DNA of 64,000 nucleotides, taken from the NCBI RefSeq assembly GCF_027625995.1, contig NZ_CP115396.1:4526501-4590500 (forward strand), given 5' to 3'. The notes under the pieces are model-generated. The model worked only from the letters and a program-made list of their open reading frames with translations. It was not told the origin of the DNA and made no database searches. This document shows, in pieces, positions 34,191-42,361 of the stretch (position 1 is the first letter of the stretch; each line of letters opens with the position of its first letter). The DNA comes from Hymenobacter yonginensis. GTDB lineage: Bacteria > Bacteroidota > Bacteroidia > Cytophagales > Hymenobacteraceae. The translations under genes and the position numbers were made by a program.

Positions 34191-35176
34191 ACCCGACGGA
34201 GAAATTCTTTGCTGCGCATAAACAGTAGGATAACGCCTGCTGTCGATAGCATAAAGTAAAACGAAACCAGCAGCCCGCCCTCGTCGCCATTGCTAAAATC
34301 AAGTAGCCGGATAAACGAGTAAGTCAGGGCGATGTAGCCGTACACTGTCCCCATCAGCAGAAACAGATACGACCGGGTATGCCGAGCATACCAGACCAGG
34401 CCGGCGCTCATCAGCAGCACCAGTAGCACGGCCACCCACTTGGGCAGCCAGGGCTGCGGGTAGTAGTTGAAGAGGACGGCGGTGGCCGCCAGCAGCGCCA
34501 CGTTGGCCCCCAGCGAGATATACGTGAAGGCGAAGTGCGGCTTGCGCCGGGTAAACTCGGCGTACAGGCCTGCCCCCGTCAGGGCCAGACCCAACAGCAC
34601 GCCCGCTATGCCCAGCCGCGAAGTGAACAGGGCGTTGGCCGTGAATACCGACAGCGGCGCCACGCTCACGCCCACCCACGCGCCCAGCGCCGTGAGGCCC
34701 ATGGCCAGCACGCCCCGGTGGTCGAGGCGGTAAGCCAGGGCCAGAAACAGCACGGCGGGCAGCAGCGTGGCCAGCCCGTAGCGGCTGCCAAATACGCTGA
34801 ATACTGTCTGTACGTAGGTTTCTAGGGCCAGAAACAGCAGGCAGCCCAGCAGCAGCGCGTAGTCGGGCACGAAGCTGGGGATATTGGCCTGGCCCCACGT
34901 AAATGGCTGCCGGTGCCGCCAGGCATAGCCGAAGCTGGCCAGCATCAGCAGCGCCATTGCCCCGATAACCGCGCCATGCCCGATATCGTCGAGGTGCTGA
35001 TAGAGCAGTGTGCCCAGCCCGCCGGTAAGCAGCATAATGCCCAAATACAGCGCTGCCCGCAGCTCTTGGTGCAGCGACATGGGCCGGGTGCGTTCATCGT
35101 CGGCAATGGCTTGGGTCTGGGCGGGCGGCAGCAGGCCCCGCGCCTGCAAATCGGCCAGAAGGTGAGAGGTGCGCAT
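34187..35176 (-). CDS. Multi-pass membrane protein (DUF2157-like)
   Basis: 329 residues. A short N-terminal helix bundle (HLLADLQARGLLPPAQTQAI) resembles the DUF2157 soluble region, followed by nine or so membrane helices. The 4-bp overlap with the next gene suggests a two-subunit membrane complex. It is transcribed divergently from the gene at 35292. Function unknown. Confidence 0.72.
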   Translation of the reverse strand: MRTSHLLADLQARGLLPPAQTQAIADDERTRPMSLHQELRAALYLGIMLLTGGLGTLLYQHLDDIGHGAVIGAMALLMLASFGYAWRHRQPFTWGQANIPSFVPDYALLLGCLLFLALETYVQTVFSVFGSRYGLATLLPAVLFLALAYRLDHRGVLAMGLTALGAWVGVSVAPLSVFTANALFTSRLGIAGVLLGLALTGAGLYAEFTRRKPHFAFTYISLGANVALLAATAVLFNYYPQPWLPKWVAVLLVLLMSAGLVWYARHTRSYLFLLMGTVYGYIALTYSFIRLLDFSNGDEGGLLVSFYFMLSTAGVILLFMRSKEFLRRV

Positions 35177-35291
35177 AAGCCGGGTAGGGGAGAGGTACGC
35201 AGCGAATGTAGCAGAATGCCCGAAACCCGGTTACGCATCGTATTTTGGCTGGCATCCGTATGGAATGCCCATACCCCCAGCCCGCTACCTT

Positions 35292-35948
35292 ATGGCCGAC
35301 ATCAACATTCAGCGCAAGAAAAACTCTCCTAGCCCCTGGCTACTCATCCTGCTGGTGCTGGCCGTAGTAGGGGCCGCCGCCTGGTTTCTGTTCCGCTCCG
35401 ATACGCCGGCTTCCACCGAGCCGGTAGCCTCGCCCACCGCCGAGCCGGCCCCTACCCGCACGGATAGCACCGCCGGCGCCGAAACCGGCCCGCGCCCCAA
35501 TGATGCTGCCGTAGCCGACATGGCGCCCGAAGCCGCGCCTGTTACGCCGGAAGTGCTGGCCGCCTTTGCCCGCACCGACGCCACCCAACCCACCTACGCC
35601 CTGGAAGGCCTGCGCCTGCTCACGGCCGCGCTGGTAGACCTAGCCGACCGCGACGACCTGCGGACGGCCGCCATCAGCGAGAAGCGCGACAACCTGACCA
35701 GCGCTACTGCCCGCCTCGATGAGCCCAACGCCAGCCTGCGCCCCGGCTTCGTGGCCGCCACCGGCCTCATGCAGGCCATGCAGCAGCAGGCCTACCCCGG
35801 CCAGGAAGCTGCCGTAGCCGACCTCATCACCCGGGCCACCCAGCTTTCCGGCCGCAACGCCACCGCCCTCGACCATCAGCAGCTGCAGGAGTTCTTCACC
35901 CGCGCCGCCAGTCTGGTGCGCATCCTCAGCTCGTCGGCTACCGTGTAG
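35292..35948 (+). CDS. Single-pass anchored helical protein of unknown function
   Basis: 218 residues. A short cytoplasmic N-terminus leads to one membrane helix (SPWLLILLVLAVVGAAAWFL). A Pro/Ala/Thr-rich linker (about 40-90) and an alpha-helical domain (ALEGLRLLTAALVDLADRDD and onward) follow. The ATG at 35292 overlaps a TACCTTATG element. It is followed 40 bp later by a PRC-barrel gene on the same strand. No family recognised. Confidence 0.68.
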   Translation: MADINIQRKKNSPSPWLLILLVLAVVGAAAWFLFRSDTPASTEPVASPTAEPAPTRTDSTAGAETGPRPNDAAVADMAPEAAPVTPEVLAAFARTDATQPTYALEGLRLLTAALVDLADRDDLRTAAISEKRDNLTSATARLDEPNASLRPGFVAATGLMQAMQQQAYPGQEAAVADLITRATQLSGRNATALDHQQLQEFFTRAASLVRILSSSATV

Positions 35949-35988
35949 GCGGGCCGCCTGTTTTCTTCTTCTAATCCGCCTTTTTCCT

Positions 35989-36501
35989 GTGGAACCAACG
36001 CCTATTCCATCCGCCCAGGGCATGCACCTGCGCCGCCTCCGCGACCTGACCGAGTACGAAGTAGCCGACGGCAACCCCGACGTGCGCGGCTGGGCAGTGC
36101 GCGGCGGCGACGGCCGGCAGTTCGGCACCGTTGCCGAGTTGATTGTGGAAGAACAAACCCTGAAAGTGCGCTACCTCGATGTAGAACTGGACGCTGCCCT
36201 GCGCATAAACGAGCAGGAGCGGCACATTCTGGTGCCCATTGGGGTGGCGGCGCTTGACGAGGACGGCGACAACCTCTTCGTGCCTTCCCTCACCCTGGAC
36301 TCGGTGCTGGACTACCCGCCCTACCAGGAGTTCCAGATCAGCCGCGAATACGAGCAGGCCATGCTGCGCGCCCTGCGTCTGCAGCTCCCCGAAAACACCA
36401 CCGATACCTTCTACGAGCAGCCCTCCTTCGACGAGCAAAGCTTCTACGGAGCCCGCCGCCCCACCGACACGCCGACCACCTTCCGGCGCAGGTTGGAGTA
36501 G
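35989..36501 (+). CDS. PRC-barrel domain protein
   Basis: 170 residues. LRRLRDLTEYEVADGNPDVRGW leads into a photosynthetic-reaction-centre-type beta barrel (VRGGDGRQFGTVAELIVEEQ, VRYLDVELDAAL, ILVPIGVAALDEDGDNLFVP). An acidic/aromatic tail ends it. Such soluble proteins often respond to stress or bind RNA, but no specific role is evident. GTG at 35989 is the long start; ATG at 36022 (MHLRRLRDL) is an alternative. Confidence 0.8.
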   Translation: MEPTPIPSAQGMHLRRLRDLTEYEVADGNPDVRGWAVRGGDGRQFGTVAELIVEEQTLKVRYLDVELDAALRINEQERHILVPIGVAALDEDGDNLFVPSLTLDSVLDYPPYQEFQISREYEQAMLRALRLQLPENTTDTFYEQPSFDEQSFYGARRPTDTPTTFRRRLE

Positions 36502-36510
36502 AAACAATAC

Positions 36511-36601
36511 AGCCCGTCATGCAGAGCGGAGCGAAGCATCTCGTCAGTGTAGTAATTCACCACCCTAGCGAAATGCTTCGCTCCGCTCTGCATGACGGGC
36601 T
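36511..36601. repeat. Long inverted repeat, GTCATGCAGAGC family (family C', copy 1)
   Basis: Arms at 36511-36543 and 36569-36601 pair over about 33 bp, with core gtcatgcagagcggagcgaa. It lies between convergent genes (PRC-barrel and hemH) and may terminate both. Confidence 0.88.
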
Positions 36602-36620
36602 ATTTAGTCTGTTCTGCGCT

Positions 36621-37661
36621 TTAGTTGCGCTGAATCATGCCGGCCACGGCGTCCACCCACTGCGGGTGGGTGTTCAGGCTGGGTACCAGCTGCCAGTGCT
36701 TTCCACCGGCTTCCTCAAACATCTCCTTGAATTCCTCGCCCACTTCAATCGTGGTTTCCAGGCAGTCGGCCACGAAGGCGGGGGAGAAGGCCAGCACGCT
36801 GTTGATGCCTTTGGCTGGATATTCCTTGATAACCTCGTCGGTGTAAGGCTGCAGCCACGGGTCGCGGAGGCGGCTTTGCAGGCGGCTCTGGAAGGTGGTG
36901 GTGTACTGCTCCGGCGTCAGGCCCAGGGCCTTGCCCAGCTGCCGTGAGGTTTCAAAGCACTGCGCACGGTAGCAGTAGCGGTTGTTTTTGTTGTAGCTGG
37001 CGCAGCAGCTACCCAGCTTGCAGTGGCCATTGAGGCTGCCCTTGAGCACGTGCCGCTCCGGAATGCCGTGGTAGCTGAATACCACGTGGTCGTAGTCGTG
37101 CTTTTCCATCTCGGCTTTGCCCAGGGTGGCAAACGTCTCAATAAAGCCCGGCTCGTCCACAAAGTTGCTGATGAAGCTGATGCTGGGCACCACCCACCAC
37201 TTGCTCACAATCTCCATCACCTTTTCCTGCACCGAGCCCGTGCTGGCCGAGGCATACTGCGGAAACAGCGGCAGCACAATAATGCGCTCCACGGCCGCGT
37301 CGCGCAGTTCTTCCAGCGCCTTCTCAATGCTGGGGTTCTGGTAGCGCATCCCGAAGGCCACGAGGTAGTCTTTGCCCAGCTTCTCCTGCACCAGCTTCTG
37401 CAGATCGAGGCCGTGGAAGAGCAGCGGCGAGCCCCGGTCGGTCCAGAGCTGCTGGTAGATTTTGGCCGACTTGGGCGCCCGCAGCGGCACCACCAGCCCC
37501 CGGAACAGCGGGTAGCGGATGGCGGCCGGCATGTCTACCACGCGGCCATCTGTCAGAAACTCATTGAGGTAGCGGCGCACGTCGCCGGTCTGGGGCGAGT
37601 CGGGCGTGCCGAGGTTGACGAGCAGGACGCCGATGCGGCCTTTGTTAGGGGAGGAGGGCAT
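36621..37661 (-). CDS. hemH: Ferrochelatase
   Basis: 346 residues. It inserts Fe(II) into protoporphyrin IX in the last step of heme synthesis. Family signatures are GVLLVNLGTPDSPQTGDVRR at the N-terminus, the catalytic His198 in VVFSYHGIPERH, and Glu302 in AFVADCLETTIEVG. A cluster of five cysteines (214, 219, 220, 230, 235) follows the His motif and could hold a metal centre. The start at 37661 (MPSSPNKGRIG) is chosen because the long frame upstream runs through a repeat. Confidence 0.95.
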   Translation of the reverse strand: MPSSPNKGRIGVLLVNLGTPDSPQTGDVRRYLNEFLTDGRVVDMPAAIRYPLFRGLVVPLRAPKSAKIYQQLWTDRGSPLLFHGLDLQKLVQEKLGKDYLVAFGMRYQNPSIEKALEELRDAAVERIIVLPLFPQYASASTGSVQEKVMEIVSKWWVVPSISFISNFVDEPGFIETFATLGKAEMEKHDYDHVVFSYHGIPERHVLKGSLNGHCKLGSCCASYNKNNRYCYRAQCFETSRQLGKALGLTPEQYTTTFQSRLQSRLRDPWLQPYTDEVIKEYPAKGINSVLAFSPAFVADCLETTIEVGEEFKEMFEEAGGKHWQLVPSLNTHPQWVDAVAGMIQRN

Positions 37662-37670
37662 ATAGAGAGC

Positions 37671-37794
37671 GTGTAACGCGAAGCGGCGCTCCGCGGCTGG
37701 CCGGGGCTGGGCGGCCGGTTTGTAGGCTTGACGTAGGAGTGCGCCTTCTGCAAAGGTCGCACAACCAGACGCGAAGTAAAACTTCGCGTTACAA
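37671..37794. repeat. Inverted repeat, GTAACGCGAAG family (family E)
   Basis: The outer arms tgtaacgcgaag (37672-37683) and cttcgcgttaca (37782-37793) are perfect complements. A second palindrome, cgcgaagtaaaacttcgcg, lies inside the right arm. It sits between the hemH start and the era promoter, on the divergent side of both. Confidence 0.75.
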
Positions 37795-37835
37795 GCAATG
37801 TTTCGGCAGGCAGGGGCCGGGCCGCCGAAAACCCG

Positions 37836-37843
37836 TACCTTTG
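37836..37843 (+). promoter_or_regulatory. Bacteroidota-type -7 box for era
   Basis: TACCTTTG followed by C, an exact TAnnTTTG match 24 bp before the GTG start of era. Confidence 0.6.
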
Positions 37844-37866
37844 CAGGCCAAATTTCAGACCCTGAA

Positions 37867-38763
37867 GTGAATACCGACCCCAAACCGCACCGCGCTGGCT
37901 TCGTGAGCATCATCGGCAAGCCCAACGTGGGCAAGTCCACGCTCATGAACGCCCTGATGGGCGAACGGCTCAGCATCGTAACTAGCAAAGCCCAGACCAC
38001 GCGCCACCGTATTCTGGGCATCCTCAACGGCGAGGATTTCCAGCTGGTGTACTCCGATACGCCCGGCATCATCCAGCCCAAATACGAACTGCACAACGCC
38101 ATGATGTCGTTTGTGTACTCGTCCCTGGAAGATGCCGACGTGATTCTGTTCGTGACGGATATCTACGAAAAGCACGACGAAGAGCCCGTAGTAGAGCGCC
38201 TGCGCAAGATGGTGGACACGCCCATTCTGCTGCTCGTCAACAAAATCGACCAGGCCGACCAGGCCGAGGTGGAAGCCAAGGTGGAGTACTGGCGCGAGCA
38301 CCTGCCCAATGCGGCCCGCGTGCTGCCCATTTCGGCGCTGGAGAAGTTCGGGACCGGCGAGCTGCTGGATCTAGTGCTCGGCTACCTGCCCGTGCACCCG
38401 CCCTACTACCCCAAAGACGAGCTGACCGACAAGCCCGAGCGGTTTTTTGCGGCCGAGATGATCCGCGAGAAAATCTTCAAACTCTACAAGAAAGAGGTTC
38501 CGTACAGCTGCGAGGTGGAAATTGAGGAGTTCAAGGAAGACGAAGACATCATCCGGATGCGCTCCGTGATTTACGTGGAGCGTGCCAGCCAGAAAGGCAT
38601 CATCATTGGTCAGCAGGGCACGGCCCTCAAGAAAGTAGGCACTTGGGCCCGAGAGGAAATGGAGAAGTTCTTCCAGAAAAAAGTGTTCCTCGAAATTTAC
38701 GTCAAGGTGAACGAGAACTGGCGCACCGACCCGAAGGCCCTGAGCCGTTTCGGCTACCAATAA
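37867..38763 (+). CDS. era: GTPase Era
   Basis: 298 residues. It binds the 3' end of 16S rRNA in small-subunit assembly. The GTPase motifs are GKPNVGKST (17-25), DTPGI and NKID, and the C-terminal KH domain has GIIIGQQGTALKKVG. GTG at 37867 (MNTDPKPHRAGF) follows the promoter box and gives the usual Era length. An ATG at 37798 lies upstream of the promoter and is rejected. Confidence 0.95.
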   Translation: MNTDPKPHRAGFVSIIGKPNVGKSTLMNALMGERLSIVTSKAQTTRHRILGILNGEDFQLVYSDTPGIIQPKYELHNAMMSFVYSSLEDADVILFVTDIYEKHDEEPVVERLRKMVDTPILLLVNKIDQADQAEVEAKVEYWREHLPNAARVLPISALEKFGTGELLDLVLGYLPVHPPYYPKDELTDKPERFFAAEMIREKIFKLYKKEVPYSCEVEIEEFKEDEDIIRMRSVIYVERASQKGIIIGQQGTALKKVGTWAREEMEKFFQKKVFLEIYVKVNENWRTDPKALSRFGYQ

Positions 38764-38770
38764 CGACAAT

Positions 38771-38872
38771 AGAACGTCATGCAGAGCCGCAGGCGAAGCA
38801 TCTCGCTAGTGTGGAAATCTCTCCTAGTTAGCACACTAGCGAGATTCCTCGCTCCGCTCGGAATGACGTTCT
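38771..38872. repeat. Long inverted repeat with unlike arms (family C', copy 2)
   Basis: The left arm (38771-38813) reads agaacgtcatgcagagccgc and onward. The right arm (38832-38872) ends gctcggaatgacgttct. The inner parts (gctagtgtg/cacactagc) pair perfectly, but the cores belong to two subtypes (gcagagc versus the complement of tccgagc). Confidence 0.8.
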
Positions 38873-38891
38873 TCTACCCAACGTCAGTATG

Positions 38892-38922
38892 CGAGATTCA
38901 CCGCTCGGAATGACGTTCTAAT
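38892..38922. repeat. Solitary extra right arm of family C'
   Basis: cgagattcaccgctcggaat and the following gacgttct repeat the right arm of the preceding element with a small deletion. The rest of 38923-38998 shows no gene. Confidence 0.6.
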
Positions 38923-38998
38923 ACTTCCGACCTCACATTCACTTAACTACTCCGGGCACTGCCGAACTTGGTCGGGCCGGCGGCTGGAGTCAGACAAT

Positions 38999-40321
38999 AT
39001 GAAAAACACCATTGCCATTGTGGGCCGCCCGAACGTGGGCAAATCCACCCTGTTCAATCGCCTCGTGGGCCAGCGCAAGGCCATCATGGACGACGAAAGC
39101 GGCGTTACGCGTGACCGGCACTACGGCTACGGCGACTGGACCGGCAAGTATTACACCGTGATTGACACGGGTGGCTACGTGCACAACTCCGACGATATCT
39201 TCGAAGGCGAAATCAACAAGCAGGTGAAGCTGGCCATCGACGAGGCCGACGTGGTGCTGTTCATGGTAGACGCCATGGCCGGCGTGCATAGCCTCGACGA
39301 GGAGTTTGCCAACGTGCTGCGCCGCTACCAGGGCAAAAAGCCCATCTATATCGTCGCCAACAAGGCCGATACCAACTCCCGCATCCACTCCTCCGGCGAG
39401 TTCTACGCTCTGGGCGTGGGCGACGGCGAAATCTTCCCGATTTCCTCGGCCAGCGGCTCCGGCACCGGCGATTTGCTGGATGCCGTCATCAGCCACTTCG
39501 AGGAAGAGGGCGTGGAAGAGCCCGATCTGGGCATTCCAAAAATTGCTGTGGTGGGCCGCCCCAACGTGGGCAAGTCCAGCTTCGTGAACCTGCTGCTGGG
39601 CACCGAGCGCAGCATCGTGACGGACATTGCCGGTACCACCCGCGACTCCATCCAGGCGCGCTACAACGCCTTCGGCCACGAGTTCATGCTGGTGGATACC
39701 GCCGGCCTGCGCCGCAAAACCAAGGTGCACGAAGACGTGGAGTTTTACTCCGTGCTGCGCTCCATCCGGGCGCTGGAAGAAGCCGACGTGTGTGTGGTGA
39801 TGCTGGACGCCACCCGCGGCATTGAGGCCCAGGACGTGAACATCATCGGCTTGGCCGACAAGAACCGCAAGGGCATCGTGATTCTGGTGAACAAGTGGGA
39901 CCTGATCGAGAACAAGGAAACCAACACGGCCAAGGAGTTCGAGCAAAAGATCTACGAGAAGATTGCCCCAATTTCCTACCCGCCCATCATCTTCACGTCG
40001 GTGCTCACCAAGCAGCGCGTGCACAAGGCCATCGAAACGGCCATTGATGTGTATGGCAACAAGCGCCGCAAGATCCCGACTTCGGAGCTGAACGAAACCA
40101 TGCTCAAAGAAATCGAGAAGTACCCGCCGCCCATCCAGAAGGGCAAAACGGTGCGCATCAAATACGCCACGCAGCTCCCCACGCACAACCCGGTATTCGC
40201 GTTCTTCTGCAACCTGCCGCAGTACGTGAAAGAGAGCTACACCCGCTACCTCGAAAACCGCATGCGCGAGCATTTCGATTTCACGGGTGTGCCAATCGGC
40301 ATCGTGTTCCGCAAAAAGTAG
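38999..40321 (+). CDS. der: GTPase Der (EngA)
   Basis: 440 residues. A double GTPase needed for large ribosomal subunit assembly. Two G domains in tandem carry VGRPNVGKST (8-17) and VGRPNVGKSS (185-194), with DTGGY and DTAGLRRK as G3. The C-terminal KH-like domain ends FDFTGVPIGIVFRKK. It is separated from era by repeats and has no obvious promoter box. Confidence 0.96.
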   Translation: MKNTIAIVGRPNVGKSTLFNRLVGQRKAIMDDESGVTRDRHYGYGDWTGKYYTVIDTGGYVHNSDDIFEGEINKQVKLAIDEADVVLFMVDAMAGVHSLDEEFANVLRRYQGKKPIYIVANKADTNSRIHSSGEFYALGVGDGEIFPISSASGSGTGDLLDAVISHFEEEGVEEPDLGIPKIAVVGRPNVGKSSFVNLLLGTERSIVTDIAGTTRDSIQARYNAFGHEFMLVDTAGLRRKTKVHEDVEFYSVLRSIRALEEADVCVVMLDATRGIEAQDVNIIGLADKNRKGIVILVNKWDLIENKETNTAKEFEQKIYEKIAPISYPPIIFTSVLTKQRVHKAIETAIDVYGNKRRKIPTSELNETMLKEIEKYPPPIQKGKTVRIKYATQLPTHNPVFAFFCNLPQYVKESYTRYLENRMREHFDFTGVPIGIVFRKK

Positions 40322-40330
40322 CCGGTAGCC

Positions 40331-40363
40331 GGGGGCTGGAAAAAATATTTTTCAGGCCCCGGG
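40331..40363 (+). terminator. Likely terminator after der
   Basis: gggggctggaaaaa pairs imperfectly with tttttcaggccccg. The GC-rich base and A/T top are less canonical than the other terminators here. Confidence 0.45.
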
Positions 40364-40472
40364 TTACCTTCTGCCAGACCGGGTATAAAGCCCCGAAACC
40401 AGCCGGTAGCCTTCGGGTGCCGGCGGATTTCAACCCAAAAAGACTTTCCAAATTTCCTCAACAACCCCCATC

Positions 40473-40742
40473 ATGAAAAAAGTACTGTTCCTCGCCCTGG
40501 CCGCTGCTTCGTTCACCTTCGCTTCGTGCGACAGCCAGAAAGAAAACAACATGGAGCAAGCTGCTGACAACGTAGAAGCTGCTGGCGAAGAGAAAGCCGA
40601 CGCTATGGAAGCTGCTGGCAACGAAGCTGGTGCTGACTCGGTAGAAAACGCTACCGAAGCTAAAGCTGATGCTATGGAAGATGCTGCTGACGCTCTGCCA
40701 AGCCAGGCTACCCCAGCTCCTGCTACGACTCCTGCCCAGTAA
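40473..40742 (+). CDS. Small Ala/Glu-rich repetitive lipoprotein
   Basis: 89 residues. The lipoprotein signal MKKVLFLALAAASFTFASC is followed by an acidic helical segment with two units, EKADAMEAAG and AKADAMEDAA. The tail SQATPAPATTPAQ is rich in Pro, Ala and Thr. GCT, GAA and GTA codons dominate, unlike the GCC/GTG style of neighbours, suggesting a very abundant product. A strong terminator follows, so it is an independent unit. Function unknown. Confidence 0.82.
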   Translation: MKKVLFLALAAASFTFASCDSQKENNMEQAADNVEAAGEEKADAMEAAGNEAGADSVENATEAKADAMEDAADALPSQATPAPATTPAQ

Positions 40743-40770
40743 TTACGGCAGCGTCTAGGACGCAAAAAAA

Positions 40771-40804
40771 AGAGGCTCTCCGCACGCGGAGAGCCTCTTT
40801 TTTT
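40771..40804. terminator. Bidirectional terminator, 12-bp GC-rich stem
   Basis: agaggctctccg / cggagagcctct around cacg, with eight A before and seven T after. It serves the small lipoprotein and the convergent gene at 40843. Confidence 0.93.
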
Positions 40805-40842
40805 ATGCTCAATGTTGAAGAGAAGAAAACGAGCTTACGGTA

Positions 40843-41409
40843 TTAGCCCAGCCGGCGCTGCAGCATGCTGTCGACTACCTCAAACAGCCGCCGGGGCTCG
40901 TAGGTGCGCCAGGGCAGCTCGTCGAGCTGGCCGCCGAAGTTTACGTAGTTGTCGATGTTGTACTGGCGCATTTCGCGCACCACGTGCTCCTGGAAGTTTA
41001 CGGCCGCAATCCAGCCGTCTTCCACGTCTTCAAACCACTCTTCGTAGTAATCGTCTTCGGAGCCGTGAAAGTTGAAGACGTTTTCGCCGATGAGGATGAA
41101 TTTGCGGATGCCCTCGTGCGTCATCAGGTCGATGATGTTGCGCTTGAGGTGCATGATGTCGTTTTCGATGGCGTCGTTCCACTCGCCGATCAGCTCGATG
41201 ATGCCGATGCCCTCGTCGTAATCCACGAACAGGATTTTCAGAAACAGCGTCTCCGAATCCAGGCTGTCCCACTGCGGATGAATGTAGTAACCGTAGATGG
41301 TATTGACGTAGCTGTCGAGGCTGTTTTCGGCTTCGTAAAGCGGGGAGCGGGGGTCTTCGGAGGCGGTATACTGGTCTAGCCAGGCGTAGTGTGGCTCAAG
41401 GGTGTGCAT
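40843..41409 (-). CDS. Acidic cytoplasmic protein of unknown function
   Basis: 188 residues, no signal or membrane segment, strongly acidic. It has a clear globular alternation (LFLKILFVDYDEGIGIIELI, IRKFILIGENVFNFHGSEDD, GWIAAVNFQEHVVREMRQYN). Cytophagales genomes probably carry homologues, but I recognise no domain. A family D half-repeat lies just upstream of its start. Confidence 0.72.
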   Translation of the reverse strand: MHTLEPHYAWLDQYTASEDPRSPLYEAENSLDSYVNTIYGYYIHPQWDSLDSETLFLKILFVDYDEGIGIIELIGEWNDAIENDIMHLKRNIIDLMTHEGIRKFILIGENVFNFHGSEDDYYEEWFEDVEDGWIAAVNFQEHVVREMRQYNIDNYVNFGGQLDELPWRTYEPRRLFEVVDSMLQRRLG

Positions 41410-41420
41410 AGAAAGGGAAG

Positions 41421-41446
41421 TGTAGCATAGGCTTCAGCCTGTGCCG
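41421..41446. repeat. Solitary arm of the TGTAGCATAGGC family (family D, copy 2)
   Basis: It matches the left arm at 6067 over tgtagcataggcttcagcct and the next six bases. Only a fragment of a right arm (about 41540-41556, acctgtgccgtcgc) can be seen downstream. The rest of 41410-41560 shows no gene. Confidence 0.75.
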
Positions 41447-41560
41447 GGCCTGGTGAATCCCCGCAGGGTGTCTGCTGTACTAACTGTGCCCAAACGCGCA
41501 GGGTTTCCTGCACCGTCACAAAATCCCCCAGCCGACGGCCGACACCTGTGCCGTCGCCAG

Positions 41561-42361
41561 TTAAGCCCGCGCCGCCAGCGCCGCCCGCACGGAGCCGTGC
41601 CGCTGGAGCAGCTCCGCCGCTTCCGGCTGCCCGATCTGCAGCTCGTCCATCAGCATCTTTTCGCCCCGGTCTACCAGCTTGGCGTTGCTGAGCTGCATGT
41701 CCACCATCTTATTGCCTTTCACCCGGCCCAGCCGGATGAATGTGGCCGTGGTGAGCATGTTGAGGGCCAGTTTCTGGCCGGTACCGGCCTTCAGGCGCGT
41801 GCTGCCCGTCACGAACTCCGGGCCCGTCACCACTTCCACCGGAAACTCGGCTACAGCCGCTACCTGGGAACCGGCATTGCACACGATGCAGCCCGTGGCC
41901 AGTCCGTGCTTTCGGGCTTGCTCCAAGCCGCCAATTACGTAGGGCGTGCGGCCGGAAGCGGCAATACCCACCACAATGTCCTTGTCGTTGATGTCGTGGG
42001 CCTGCAGATCCAGCCAGGCCTGCTGCGCGTCATCCTCGGCGTTTTCCACGGCCTTGCGGATGGCTTTGTCGCCGCCCGCAATCAGGCCCACCACCAGCCC
42101 GTGCGGCACGCCAAACGTGGGCGGGCACTCCGAGGCATCCAGCACGCCCAGCCGCCCACTAGTGCCCGCCCCAATGTAGAACAGCCGCCCGCCCGCGCCC
42201 AGCCGGGCCACGGTAGCCTCCACCAGCGCCTCCAGTTGCGGCAGCGCCTTCGCCACCGCCTGCGGCACCGTCTGATCGACGCTGTTCATGCCCGCCAGCA
42301 GCTCCTGCGTGGAAAGGGTTTCCAGATGGTTGAAGAGCGAAGGGCTTTCGGTGGTGCTCAT
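41561..42361 (-). CDS. murQ: N-acetylmuramic acid 6-phosphate etherase
   Basis: 266 residues. It cleaves lactate from MurNAc-6-phosphate during cell-wall recycling. The SIS domain holds GAGTSGRLGVLDASECPPTFG, cut here as GAGTSGRLGVLDASE with the likely catalytic Glu78. IAASGRTPYVIGGL and LKAGTGQKLALNML follow. It is about 30 residues shorter than E. coli MurQ, mostly at the termini. No kinase or transporter gene adjoins. Confidence 0.93.
   Translation of the reverse strand: MSTTESPSLFNHLETLSTQELLAGMNSVDQTVPQAVAKALPQLEALVEATVARLGAGGRLFYIGAGTSGRLGVLDASECPPTFGVPHGLVVGLIAGGDKAIRKAVENAEDDAQQAWLDLQAHDINDKDIVVGIAASGRTPYVIGGLEQARKHGLATGCIVCNAGSQVAAVAEFPVEVVTGPEFVTGSTRLKAGTGQKLALNMLTTATFIRLGRVKGNKMVDMQLSNAKLVDRGEKMLMDELQIGQPEAAELLQRHGSVRAALAARA

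Noticed and set aside
38990-40273. A 427-codon minus-strand frame opposite der
   Set aside because: Der is unmistakable on the plus strand; the antisense sequence has no motif.
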